From an uncultured Sphingorhabdus sp. (GTDB lineage Bacteria > Pseudomonadota > Alphaproteobacteria > Sphingomonadales > Sphingomonadaceae), in NCBI GenBank assembly GCA_937873665.1, contig CALMYW010000202.1, forward strand, positions 1-64,000: 64,000 bases of DNA, read 5' to 3'. Positions within the stretch are counted from its first letter, which is position 1. Each line of letters opens with the position of its first letter. The position numbers and the translations under genes are program-made. Below the pieces are notes generated by a model. That model was not told the DNA's origin, ran no database searches, and was given only the letters and a program-made list of their open reading frames with translations. Shown piece after piece: positions 34,970 to 44,071 of the stretch.

Positions 34970-36544
34970 ATGACGACTGCACCATGGGCCAAACGCCGCA
35001 CCTTTGCGATCATCTCGCACCCTGACGCGGGTAAGACCACGCTGACCGAGAAACTGCTGCTGCAAGGCGGCGCTATCCACCTGGCTGGCGAGGTCAAGGC
35101 GCGCGGGGCTGCCCGTCGTGCGCGTTCGGACTGGATGAAGATCGAACAGCAGCGCGGTATTTCTGTTACATCGTCGGTGATGACGTTCGAGAAAGACGGC
35201 ATCGTCTTCAATCTGCTCGATACGCCGGGGCACGAAGACTTCTCCGAAGATACCTACCGGACACTGACCGCGGTCGATTCCGCGATCATGGTGATCGATG
35301 CCGCCAAGGGGATCGAGCCACAGACGCTCAAACTGTTCGAGGTTTGCCGCTTGCGCAGCGTGCCGATTATCACCTTTGTCAACAAGGTCGACCGCGAGGG
35401 CCGCCCCTGCTTCGAAATCCTTGACGAGGTTGCCGACAAACTCGCGCTCGATGTCTGCCCGATGAGCTGGCCGGTCGGTATGGGTGGAGAGTTTGAAGGC
35501 ATTTTCGATTTCGCCAGCGGCAGGCTCACCCAGCCCAGCGGCGACAGCAAGGCCTATGAGGGCAAATCGAGCCAGCACAGCGGCATCGACGATCCATCGC
35601 TCGCGGAGAAATTGTCGGCCCAAGGCCTTGCTAAATTCCGCGAGGAGGCCGAACTGGCGCAGGCGGGCTATGCGTCATTCGATCTGGAGGCCTATCGCCA
35701 TGGCGATCTGACCCCGGTCTATTTCGGCTCGGCGCTGAAAGAATTCGGGATTGAGGAAATGATCGCCGCCATCGCCCAATTCGCGCCGCCGCCGCGCCCG
35801 CAGCCGAGCGAAGCGGGCACGATCACGCCGGATAACAATGAAGTCACCGGCTTCATCTTCAAGGTGCAGGCCAATATGGACCCACAGCACCGCGACCGCA
35901 TCGCCTTCATGCGGCTGTGTTCGGGCACTTTCAAACGCGGCATGAAGCTGACGCCGTCGGGGCTTGGCAAACCGGTTGCAATCCATTCGCCAATCCTGTT
36001 CTTTGCGCAAGACCGCGAGATTGCCGACACCGCCGAGCCCGGCGACATCATCGGTATTCCCAACCATGGTACGCTGCGCGTCGGTGATACGCTGAGCGAG
36101 AAAAATGGCGTGCGCTTCACTGGCCTGCCCAATTTCGCGCCGGAAATCCTCCGCCGCGTCGTGCTGCGCGACCCGACCAAGACCAAACAGTTGCGTAAGG
36201 CGCTCGACGATCTTTCGGAAGAAGGCGTCATACAGGTTTTCTATCCGGAGATCGGTTCGAACTGGGTGGTCGGCGTGGTCGGCCAGCTCCAGCTTGACGT
36301 TCTGATTTCACGTCTGGAGGCAGAGTATAAGGTCGACGCCTTCCTCGAACCCGCGCCGTACGACACCGCCCGCTGGTTGAACGGCAGCGATGCCGCGCTC
36401 AAGGCCTTTGCCCAATTCAACGCTGGCAATATGGCCAAGGATCGCGATGGCAACCCGGTCTTCATGGCCCGCTCGTCATGGGATGTCGGTTATCAGCAGG
36501 AAAAGCATCCCGATCTGGTTTTCAGTGCAACCAAGGAGCGGTAA
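34970..36544 (+). CDS. prfC: Peptide chain release factor 3
   Basis: This translational GTPase recycles RF1/RF2. The 524 residues show G1 SHPDAGKTT, the switch regions with RGISVTSS, G3 DTPGH, G4 NKVD, then the beta-barrel and C-terminal RF3 domain. The frame is open upstream to 34577, antisense to the receptor gene, but family similarity begins at MTTAPWAKRRTFAIISHPD. The start at 34970 is therefore used, although no strong ribosome site is visible. Confidence 0.94.
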   Translation: MTTAPWAKRRTFAIISHPDAGKTTLTEKLLLQGGAIHLAGEVKARGAARRARSDWMKIEQQRGISVTSSVMTFEKDGIVFNLLDTPGHEDFSEDTYRTLTAVDSAIMVIDAAKGIEPQTLKLFEVCRLRSVPIITFVNKVDREGRPCFEILDEVADKLALDVCPMSWPVGMGGEFEGIFDFASGRLTQPSGDSKAYEGKSSQHSGIDDPSLAEKLSAQGLAKFREEAELAQAGYASFDLEAYRHGDLTPVYFGSALKEFGIEEMIAAIAQFAPPPRPQPSEAGTITPDNNEVTGFIFKVQANMDPQHRDRIAFMRLCSGTFKRGMKLTPSGLGKPVAIHSPILFFAQDREIADTAEPGDIIGIPNHGTLRVGDTLSEKNGVRFTGLPNFAPEILRRVVLRDPTKTKQLRKALDDLSEEGVIQVFYPEIGSNWVVGVVGQLQLDVLISRLEAEYKVDAFLEPAPYDTARWLNGSDAALKAFAQFNAGNMAKDRDGNPVFMARSSWDVGYQQEKHPDLVFSATKER

Positions 36545-36561
36545 CGAAAAACACCGCAGCG

Positions 36562-36634
36562 CTGAGCCTGTCGAAGCACGTCCCTAGGTTTCAAATTCCG
36601 TTTCTGACTGAGAGCCGCCCTTCGACAGGCTCAG
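36562..36634. repeat. Palindromic intergenic element, third family
   Basis: CTGAGCCTGTCGAAG on the left and CTTCGACAGGCTCAG on the right are perfect inverted arms about 44 nt apart. It lies between the convergent prfC and molybdoenzyme genes. The sequence is unrelated to the CCCGCGAAGGCGGG family. Confidence 0.85.
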
Positions 36635-36655
36635 GGCTACGGTTGGTTGGACAAA

Positions 36656-38719
36656 CTAAGCCGCAGGCCTGACCTCCACCGGCACGCCGGAAAAGGCGGC
36701 ATTGCCTGACAAGGGATCGAGCGCATCTTCCTCGGTCAGGTCGTTGATGCTGGCCCCGGCATGCGCTTGTGCCACCGCCATCGAAACGCCTGGCAGATTA
36801 TGCCCCCAGCCATGCGGGATCGAAACCGTGCCGGGCATCATGTCGTCGGTAACCTCAACCGGCAGTTTAATCGCACCGCTTTTGGACGAGATTTCCGCCA
36901 ACGACCCATCGCCAAGATTGCGCGCGCGGGCATCGTCGGGGTGGATCATCAGTGTGCATCGCTCGGGTCCCTTCACAAGGCGTGGGCTATTGTGCAGCCA
37001 GCTGTTGTTAGACCGCACATGCCGCCGCCCGATCAGCCGCAACCGGTCATCATTGGCGTGCGCCAGTGTCCCGTGCAGGCGTTCGAGATCAGCAATCAGA
37101 TTGGCAGGGGCGCAATCAATGCGCTTGGTCGGGGTGCGCAGCCTTTCCGGGAAACGTCCGGCCTGTAACGGCCCGAAGTCCTTGCCGCTCGGCTCGGCTT
37201 CCACTTCCGCCAGCGACACGCCATAGGGCCCTGCCTTGAGCAGATTGTCCAGCAATTCACGCGGCGTGGCCCGTTCAATGGGCACGCCCGAAATCGCTTC
37301 GGCCAGCTTGCGGATGATCTGCCAGTCGTGCAGCGACCCTTCCTCGGCCTCGAACAATGGTTTGGAGAATTTGCCAAAGTTCCGGATCGCGATCGGAAGA
37401 AGGAACAGTCCATAATGCTCACGCTCGAGCGGCCCTACCGGTGGCAGGATGTAATGCGCGCGGCGGCTGGTGGCGTTGCGGTACATATCAATCGAGACCA
37501 TCAGCTCGAGGCCCTCGAGCGCCGCATCGAGCCGTCGGCCATTGGGCGTCGACAGCACCGGGTTGCCTGCAACGGCAAACAGCGCTTTGATCTGACCCTC
37601 GCCCGGCGTTTCGATTTCCTCTGCCAGCGCGGCGGCGGGAAATTCCCCCATCACCAGCGGGTGGCCCGACACGCGCGAATGGCGTCGCCCGATCGAGCCC
37701 GGCCCTGCCATCGCAACGGTATCGACCAAAGGCGTCGGGAAGAGCAGCCCGCCCTCGCGGTCCAACTGGCCCGAGGCGATGTTTATGAGCGCGATCAACC
37801 AGGCGTTCAATGTGCCAAAGCTCTGCGTCGCGGCACCGATGCGCCCATAAAGCGCCGCTGGCCCCTTCACCATGCGATCCGCCAACCACTCGATGTCACC
37901 AAGAGCCACCCCGGTCTGCGCCGCACAAGTGGCGCTATCAAAGCCCGATAGCGCATCGGCCACCGCATCCAGATTGTCGACATAATCGGGCAGGGCGGGC
38001 CGCTCCGGATGCGCGAGCACAGCTTGCAGCAGGGCGACCAGCAGCAACCCGTCAGTGGCCGGCCGGATGAACAGATGCCGGTCGGCAATCTTCGCGGTCT
38101 CTGTGCGCCGCGGATCGATGACGAACAACTGCCCGCCGCGCTTCTGCAGCGCCTTCGCCCGGTTGCGGAAATCGGGAACGGTCCACACGCTGCCGTTCGA
38201 TGCCATCGGATTGCCGCCCAATATGATCATCGTTTCGGTGCGGTCGATATCAGGCACGCCCCACAAACCTGAATGCCCGAACAGGGCAAGATTCGCGACC
38301 ATATGCGGCATCTGGTCAACGGTGCTTGCCGAATAGATAGTCTTCAGCCCCAGCGCTTTTTTGAGCTCACCCGAAACCAGCGAATTGGCATAACTGTGCG
38401 CATTGGGGTTGCCGATATACATCGCCGCACCGCTGGCATCGCGCGCCAATATTGCGCGGGTACGCTCACCGATTTCGGCAAGGGCCCGATCCCAGCTGAT
38501 TTCCTCCCAAGCTTCGCCATTGCGCTTCAGCGGGTTGCGCAAGCGATCAGGGTCATTCTGCAAATCTGCAAGCGCCGTTGCCTTGGGGCAGATATGCCCG
38601 CGCGACAGTGCGTTATCGGGATCGCCCTTGATCGAGATTATGTCGCGCCCTTCGGCGGTGACGATGATCCCGCAATTGGCTTCGCAAATGCTGCAGGTGC
38701 GGTGGTGTGTGGTGGGCAT
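36656..38719 (-). CDS. Molybdopterin-dependent oxidoreductase (DMSO-reductase/Fdh-like family)
   Basis: The 687-residue protein has an N-terminal [4Fe-4S] motif, Cys9, Cys12, Cys16 and Cys44, then the bis-MGD binding domains (NPNAHSYANS, LGGNPMASNGSVWTVP) and the C-terminal molybdopterin dinucleotide domain (RLIGRRHVRSNNSWLHN, DDARARNLGDG). No Tat signal is seen, so it is probably cytoplasmic. The stretch where formate or nitrate enzymes have Sec or Cys reads YSASTVDQMP near 130-137, with no Cys or Sec, so the Mo ligand and reaction are unclear. No Fdh partner subunits or moco genes lie beside it. The start MPTTHHRTCSICEANCG at 38719 has GGAGAG upstream. Confidence 0.85.
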   Translation of the reverse strand: MPTTHHRTCSICEANCGIIVTAEGRDIISIKGDPDNALSRGHICPKATALADLQNDPDRLRNPLKRNGEAWEEISWDRALAEIGERTRAILARDASGAAMYIGNPNAHSYANSLVSGELKKALGLKTIYSASTVDQMPHMVANLALFGHSGLWGVPDIDRTETMIILGGNPMASNGSVWTVPDFRNRAKALQKRGGQLFVIDPRRTETAKIADRHLFIRPATDGLLLVALLQAVLAHPERPALPDYVDNLDAVADALSGFDSATCAAQTGVALGDIEWLADRMVKGPAALYGRIGAATQSFGTLNAWLIALINIASGQLDREGGLLFPTPLVDTVAMAGPGSIGRRHSRVSGHPLVMGEFPAAALAEEIETPGEGQIKALFAVAGNPVLSTPNGRRLDAALEGLELMVSIDMYRNATSRRAHYILPPVGPLEREHYGLFLLPIAIRNFGKFSKPLFEAEEGSLHDWQIIRKLAEAISGVPIERATPRELLDNLLKAGPYGVSLAEVEAEPSGKDFGPLQAGRFPERLRTPTKRIDCAPANLIADLERLHGTLAHANDDRLRLIGRRHVRSNNSWLHNSPRLVKGPERCTLMIHPDDARARNLGDGSLAEISSKSGAIKLPVEVTDDMMPGTVSIPHGWGHNLPGVSMAVAQAHAGASINDLTEEDALDPLSGNAAFSGVPVEVRPAA

Positions 38720-38830
38720 GATCGACTCTCTCCTCAATGGGCAGGCTATCCGGTTTGATGGGGGATGCAAGGGTTTGGCGGCTTGACGATCCGCTTAGCT
38801 TGCCGCACTCCGGTCGAAAGACCAACATTC

Positions 38831-38922
38831 CCTTCCCGCGCGCGGGAGGGGTTAGGGGAGGGCCTGAGAAGGAGCGCCGAATTCTGGCCCTCCCCCGGCC
38901 CCTCCCGCAGGCGGGAGGGGAG
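38831..38922. repeat. Palindromic element, fourth type, before glpK
   Basis: TTCCCGCGCGCGGGAGGGGT and further GGGGAGGGCC on the left mirror GGCCCTCCCCCGGCCCCTCC and GCGGGAGGGGA on the right. The right end supplies the GGAGGGGAG ribosome site of glpK. Confidence 0.8.
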
Positions 38923-38928
38923 AAGAAA

Positions 38929-40398
38929 ATGACTGATCATATCCTCGTCATCGACGAAGGGACCACGTCGACGCGCGCGATGCTGTTTGCCAAGGATGGC
39001 ACATGTCTGGGCAGCGCGCAGCGCCCGTTGACGCAGCATTACCCTGCCCCCGGACTGGTCGAGCACGACGCCGCCGAAATATGGGGCCTCACGCTCGAAT
39101 GCGCGCGCGAGATGGTGGCGCAAGCGGGCGGGGCGCATGCCATTGCCGGTATCGGTATTACCAACCAGCGCGAGACGGTGGTTTTTTGGGATCGTCGCAC
39201 AGGGGAACCACTGTCGCGCGCGATTGTCTGGCAGGACCGGCGCACGGCGGAGATGTGCGAGGCGCTGAAGGCCGCAGGCCATGAAGCTGATGTGCAGGCG
39301 AAGACGGGGCTGTTGCTCGACCCCTATTTCTCAGGATCGAAAATCGGTTGGGCGCTCAAAAACTGGCCGCAGCTAAAAGCGGCAGGGGAGCATCTCGCGG
39401 TCGGCACCATTGAAAGCTATCTTGTCTATCGCCTGACGGGCGGCAAGGTGCATGTGTCGGACGCCAGCAATGCCAGCCGCACCGCGTTGATGGCAATCGG
39501 CAGCGGCGATTGGGATGATGGCCTCCTTAGCCTGTTCGGTGTTCCGCGTTCCATCCTGCCCGAAATCTGCGACAGCGCGGGCCAATTGGGCATGACCGAT
39601 ACCAGCCTGTTCGGCGCACCCATTGCGATCACCGGAATGGCGGGGGACCAGCAGGCGGCGCTGATCGGGCAAAGCTGCCTTGAGCCCGGCCAGACCAAGG
39701 CGACCTTTGGCACCGGTGCCTTCGTGCTGACCCAGACGGGGCGGAGCCTGCCCAAATCGACCAATAGGTTGCTCGCGACCATTGCATGGCAGCTTGGTGG
39801 GGAGCGGCATTATGCCCTCGAAGGGTCGGTCTTTGTCGCCGGCAGCCTGATCCAGTGGCTGCGTGATGATCTCGGCCTGATCGATGCCTCACCCGATACC
39901 GAGCCGCTGGCGCGCAGTGTCGAGGATAATGGCGGCGTCTATCTTGTCCCCGCACTGTCGGGCCTCGGCGCGCCGCACTGGCAACCGCATGCACGTGCCG
40001 CGATCCACGGCCTGACCTTTGCAGCAAAAAAAGCGCATGTCGCGCGCGCCGCACTGGAGGCTATGGCGCACCAGACCCACGATCTCAAAACCGCCTTCGC
40101 CGCCGACGGGGCCGACTGGGCCGAACTGCGTGTCGATGGTGGCATGGTTTCAAACGGCTGGATGGTGCAGGATCTCGCGGACATTTTGGCGGTCGAGGTC
40201 GAACGCCCCGATTTCGTTGAGACCACCGCATTGGGCGCGGCGATGCTGGCAGGTGTCGGGGCAGGGCTTTACGGTTCGCTTGCGGAGGCATCGGTGATGC
40301 GCGGCAAGGTTGGCCGGTTCAGCCCTGCAATGGATGGCGTTGCGCGGCAGGCGCGGCTAACAGGGTGGAAGGATGCGCTGGGGCGGGTTCTCGCCTAA
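38929..40398 (+). CDS. glpK: Glycerol kinase
   Basis: This FGGY-family kinase phosphorylates glycerol to glycerol 3-phosphate. The 489 residues show DEGTTSTRAML at the N-terminus, GITNQRETVVFWDR, QDRRT and the ATP-site motif TFGTGAFVL in the C-terminal half. The ATG at 38929 gives the family start (MTDHILVIDEGTTS). Its ribosome site lies in the palindromic element just upstream. There is no glpF or glpD neighbour. The last codons overlap the rpoN stop on the other strand by 4 nt. Confidence 0.95.
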   Translation: MTDHILVIDEGTTSTRAMLFAKDGTCLGSAQRPLTQHYPAPGLVEHDAAEIWGLTLECAREMVAQAGGAHAIAGIGITNQRETVVFWDRRTGEPLSRAIVWQDRRTAEMCEALKAAGHEADVQAKTGLLLDPYFSGSKIGWALKNWPQLKAAGEHLAVGTIESYLVYRLTGGKVHVSDASNASRTALMAIGSGDWDDGLLSLFGVPRSILPEICDSAGQLGMTDTSLFGAPIAITGMAGDQQAALIGQSCLEPGQTKATFGTGAFVLTQTGRSLPKSTNRLLATIAWQLGGERHYALEGSVFVAGSLIQWLRDDLGLIDASPDTEPLARSVEDNGGVYLVPALSGLGAPHWQPHARAAIHGLTFAAKKAHVARAALEAMAHQTHDLKTAFAADGADWAELRVDGGMVSNGWMVQDLADILAVEVERPDFVETTALGAAMLAGVGAGLYGSLAEASVMRGKVGRFSPAMDGVARQARLTGWKDALGRVLA

Positions 40399-41894
40399 CG
40401 CCCCATCTTCTTCGCGCGACGCCGCTGCACGCTCGAACCAATCCCCATCGCCTCGCGATATTTGGCGACGGTGCGGCGGGCTATGTCGAAGCCTTTTCCC
40501 TTGAGCATGTCGACCAGCGTGTCGTCGGAAAGGATATCGTTGGGGGCCTCTGCATCGATCAGTGTCTTGATCGCGGCCTTTACCGCCTCTGCCGATGCAC
40601 CATCGCCATCGGCCGAACCGACACCGCTTGAGAAGAAATATTTGAGGTCGAACAGACCTCTGCTGCAATGCAGATATTTGTTGCTGGTGACACGGCTGAC
40701 GGTCGATTCGTGCATGTCGATCGCTTCCGCGACCTGCCGCAAGGTCAGTGGCTTCAACCGCGAGACACCTTCGCGGAAAAACCCTTCCTGCTGCTTCACA
40801 ATTTCCTGCGCGACCTTCATGATCGTGCGCTGGCGTTGGTCCATCGCCTTGATCAGCCAGTTGGCGTCGGCCAGCGCCTCGTTGAGCCAGTTGTTCGCCG
40901 CCTTGTTGCTGCCTCCGCCGCCCATTTCGGAATAATAGCTGCGGTTGACCAGCAGCCGCGGCAGGTTGGCACTGTTAAGCTCGATCGCCCAGCCTTTGCG
41001 TTGCGCGGTCACGAAAATGTCGGGCGTTACAGCCATCGCCGCATCGTCGCTGTCAAAGCGCAGGCCGGGCTTGGGATCATAGCTGCGCAGTTCGATCAGC
41101 ATGTCGCGCAGATCCTCATCGTCGACACGGCACAGCCGCTTGAGCTGATCGAAACTACCGCGCGCGACCAGATCGAGATTGTCGATCAGCCGCGCCATGC
41201 AGGGGTCGTAACGATCTGCCTCTTTTGCCTGCAGTGCAATGCATTCGGCGAGGTCGCGCGCCCCGACGCCGGTCGGATCGAAAGTCTGCAACAGCGCCAG
41301 CGCTTCCTCCATTTCCGCCAATGGCACACCCAGTCGATAGGCGATGCCCATGAGGTCCGCGCCTAGCCAGCCTGAAGGCTCGATATGTTCGATCAACTGT
41401 TCGAGCAGTAGCAATTGCCTGCCAGAGGCCGAGGAGCCCGCTTGCTGCATCAGATGTTCGCGCAATGAGATGTCGGGAGCCGCAAAGGCATCGAAATCCG
41501 GACCTTCGCCAAAGTCCGATCCGCGCCCCTCGATGCCGTTCATTCCCAGCATCCCATCGGCCCCTGCACCGCCACCCTCACCGGGTTCGAATGTCTCGTT
41601 CGAAAAATCGGTGTCGAGCGCTTCACCCCCGGTGCCGAAATCACCGTCGTTCATCAACTGGTCGCTGCCGAGATTTTCGGTTGAAGGGGGTGTTTCTGCG
41701 ATGTCTGGCGCATCCGCTTCGCCAGCATTATCGCCCGATGCCATTTCGAGAAGCGGATTGCGCTCAAGCTCTTCAGCGATGAAGCTTTCGATTTCGAGCG
41801 ATGACAGCGCAAGCAGTTTGATCGCCTGCTGCAGCTGCGGCGTCATCACCAGCGACTGGGTCTGCCGAAGATCAAGGCGGGGGGCTAAGGCCAT
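40395..41894 (-). CDS. rpoN: RNA polymerase sigma-54 factor
   Basis: The 499 residues have region I (LRQTQSLVMTPQLQQAIKLL), an acidic region II with many Glu, Asp and Gly (about 55-140), the core-binding domain and a helix-turn-helix (TLRQVAEAIDMHESTVSRVTSNKY). The C-terminal RpoN box reads ARRTVAKYREAMGIGSSVQRR. It is the last gene of rnd-lptC-lptA-lptB-rpoN. The usual hpf and ptsN genes after rpoN are absent here, and glpK converges instead. Confidence 0.97.
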   Translation of the reverse strand: MALAPRLDLRQTQSLVMTPQLQQAIKLLALSSLEIESFIAEELERNPLLEMASGDNAGEADAPDIAETPPSTENLGSDQLMNDGDFGTGGEALDTDFSNETFEPGEGGGAGADGMLGMNGIEGRGSDFGEGPDFDAFAAPDISLREHLMQQAGSSASGRQLLLLEQLIEHIEPSGWLGADLMGIAYRLGVPLAEMEEALALLQTFDPTGVGARDLAECIALQAKEADRYDPCMARLIDNLDLVARGSFDQLKRLCRVDDEDLRDMLIELRSYDPKPGLRFDSDDAAMAVTPDIFVTAQRKGWAIELNSANLPRLLVNRSYYSEMGGGGSNKAANNWLNEALADANWLIKAMDQRQRTIMKVAQEIVKQQEGFFREGVSRLKPLTLRQVAEAIDMHESTVSRVTSNKYLHCSRGLFDLKYFFSSGVGSADGDGASAEAVKAAIKTLIDAEAPNDILSDDTLVDMLKGKGFDIARRTVAKYREAMGIGSSVQRRRAKKMGR

Positions 41895-41944
41895 TTCCGG
41901 GTCAGCCGATAAGGGATGCAGTCACGCGCGCCACCAGTGCTAAC

Positions 41945-42745
41945 TCACATCTCAAACCCTTCGCCAAGGTAAAGCCTGCGCACATTGGCATCCTTGACCA
42001 GATCCTCGGGCGATCCGGCGAACAGCACCTGCCCGCCGTAGATGATGCAGGCACGGTCGACGATGTCGAGCGTTTCACGGACATTATGGTCGGTTATCAA
42101 CACGCCGATGCCGCGCTTTTTCAGGTCTTTTACCAGATCGCGAATGTCATTGATCGAGATCGGGTCGATCCCGGCAAAAGGTTCATCGAGCAGGATTATT
42201 GACGGGTTCGCCGCCAATGCACGGGCAATCTCGCAGCGCCGCCGTTCGCCACCCGACAGCGCCATTGCAGAGGCCGCGCGCAGCCGCGTGAGGCCGAATT
42301 CGTCGAGCAGCTGTTCAAGCCGCGCTTCGCGCGCGCTCTTGTCGGGCTCGGCGAGTTCCAGCACCGCCATGATATTCTGTTCGACCGAAAGCCCGCGAAA
42401 GATTGAGGTTTCTTGTGGCAGATAGCCCAAACCCAAAATCGCGCGGCGATACATGGGTAGGCGGGTGATATCCTCACCGTTGAGCATGATGCGGCCCGAG
42501 TCCGGTTTCACCAGCCCCATTACCGAGTAGAAACAGGTAGTCTTTCCTGCACCATTGGGGCCCAGCAGGCCGACGACTTCACCCTTCGCCACCGAGAGCG
42601 AAACATCGGTCAGCACTGCGCGCTTGTCATAGCTTTTGGCGATCGACACTACGGCCAGACCCGTCGAAAGACCTTCTTCGGTCAAAGCGCTTGCCGGCGT
42701 TTCGTGCCGGTGCATATCATCGCCCATGGTCTGTTCGAGGCTCAT
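41945..42745 (-). CDS. lptB: LPS export ABC transporter ATPase LptB
   Basis: This ATPase powers lipopolysaccharide extraction by LptFG. The 266 residues show Walker A GPNGAGKTT, the Q-loop LPQETSIF, the ABC signature LSGGERRR and Walker B IILLDEPFAGIDP. About 25 residues at the N-terminus exceed the family length, so a later start is possible. It sits between lptA and rpoN in the conserved order. The 120 nt before it hold no gene. Confidence 0.96.
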   Translation of the reverse strand: MSLEQTMGDDMHRHETPASALTEEGLSTGLAVVSIAKSYDKRAVLTDVSLSVAKGEVVGLLGPNGAGKTTCFYSVMGLVKPDSGRIMLNGEDITRLPMYRRAILGLGYLPQETSIFRGLSVEQNIMAVLELAEPDKSAREARLEQLLDEFGLTRLRAASAMALSGGERRRCEIARALAANPSIILLDEPFAGIDPISINDIRDLVKDLKKRGIGVLITDHNVRETLDIVDRACIIYGGQVLFAGSPEDLVKDANVRRLYLGEGFEM

Positions 42746-42867
42746 CCCGTATTCGTCCTTTTATCTTCGAACAGTGCTTATACCGCAAAAAGCATCAAGA
42801 AAAGCGCACAATGCCCGCAATTGGCAGGATTTGTGCATGGCGCTTTGCCGGATTGATCCGGAACGGT

Positions 42868-43389
42868 TCAATTTTTGCGTTGCGGGACCGTGAATGTGCC
42901 GGTGACGCGGCCTTTGCTGCTTGTGGAAGATGCGCCGCCGGTGATGGTCGAACGACCAGCATTCAAATCGATCACAATACGCCCGCCGCTCAAACGGTTT
43001 GCACCTTGAGTCAGGCGGACATTGCCTATCAATGTGATAAGGTTGGATCCCAGATCATATATGGCGGCATCACTGGTAGCGCGCAAATCATCCTTGGTGA
43101 TTGTTACCCCGCCCACGGCGTCGAGCCTGTTCACATCAATCCCGCCATTGCTGGTATAAGCCGCTGTCACGCGGGAGGCTCGCATCGTCAGACCAGCCTG
43201 GGTGGCGGTGACGCCACCTGTCAGGATCACGCGATCAGCCCTGTCCTGCAACTCAATCGCGCCTGCATCAAAATCGACCGGTGCGTTGCTGTTGTGGTTT
43301 CGGATGACCTGTGCGGGCGCCGCGACCGATAACAGGGCCGCAGTTCCCAATGCGCTGGCCAGCAAGATCGGCAGGAAAGTTTTTGACAT
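42868..43389 (-). CDS. lptA: LPS transport periplasmic protein LptA
   Basis: The 173-residue LptA bridges the inner and outer membrane in lipopolysaccharide transport. A signal peptide (about 1-25, LASALGTAALLSVAAPAQ) precedes an OstA-type beta-jellyroll with repeated strands (IELQDRADRVILTGGV, RLTQGANRLSGGRIVIDL). The start MSKTFLPILL at 43389 lies 7 nt after lptC. A longer frame from 43488 overlaps lptC. Confidence 0.92.
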   Translation of the reverse strand: MSKTFLPILLASALGTAALLSVAAPAQVIRNHNSNAPVDFDAGAIELQDRADRVILTGGVTATQAGLTMRASRVTAAYTSNGGIDVNRLDAVGGVTITKDDLRATSDAAIYDLGSNLITLIGNVRLTQGANRLSGGRIVIDLNAGRSTITGGASSTSSKGRVTGTFTVPQRKN

Positions 43390-43396
43390 GGTCGCC

Positions 43397-44035
43397 CTAT
43401 CTAATCGCATTCTGGTTGATGCGCAAATGCGCGCCGCCTTCAAGCCGTACAATACGCGCATCAACATCGGCCCGTAACTTGCCTGCACTGAAAGTGCCGA
43501 CCTTCATCGCGCCATTGACTGGCCCGAAGCTCTCAATCTGCCGGGTCTTCATCGCGAATTCGACATTGTTTGCGGTAACACTGAATCCGTCTCCACTGGT
43601 GTAGGACAGCGGCCCTTCAACGCGAACTTTTTCGGTTTCGAGATTATAATAGCCCTGACCTGCAACCAGTTGCGCGGGGCCGCCTGCCATCAGGATTTGC
43701 CCCGACAAGTCGGTCAGCCGGATGATCGGTTCCGCTGAGCTTTTCTGCACTGCACTGCCGCCGCGAAGCGTGAAGGGGCGCCCTTGGCTGTCTTCGCCGC
43801 GATACATGGCGTTGGTCAGCCGCAAGCGCTCTTTGGCCATATTAACCTCGTCCTTTGCCAGTACGAAGCTCATTTCCTGCGTATTCGAAAATGGGCTGAC
43901 CACCAACATTGCAACCAACACGCCGATGATGCTGGGCAATGCAACGCGAAGAATCCGCACCAGCCGGTCATGTCGACCGCCGGGAGCGGCAAAAAACTGC
44001 CGCAATGTGCGTTCTCGGTCTGCCTGCTCGGACAT
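43397..44035 (-). CDS. lptC: LPS export component LptC
   Basis: The 212 residues have one membrane segment (about 27-47, VALPSIIGVLVAMLVVSPF), then an OstA-like beta-domain (FVLAKDEVNMAKERLRLTN, YNLETEKVRVEGPLSY). LptC hands LPS from LptBFG to LptA. Family similarity is usually low, and position before lptA is a main support. The rnd gene lies just upstream. Confidence 0.9.
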   Translation of the reverse strand: MSEQADRERTLRQFFAAPGGRHDRLVRILRVALPSIIGVLVAMLVVSPFSNTQEMSFVLAKDEVNMAKERLRLTNAMYRGEDSQGRPFTLRGGSAVQKSSAEPIIRLTDLSGQILMAGGPAQLVAGQGYYNLETEKVRVEGPLSYTSGDGFSVTANNVEFAMKTRQIESFGPVNGAMKVGTFSAGKLRADVDARIVRLEGGAHLRINQNAIR

Positions 44036-44071
44036 AGGCGGTTTTACAGTCTCCGGTCGATGAACAAGGTT

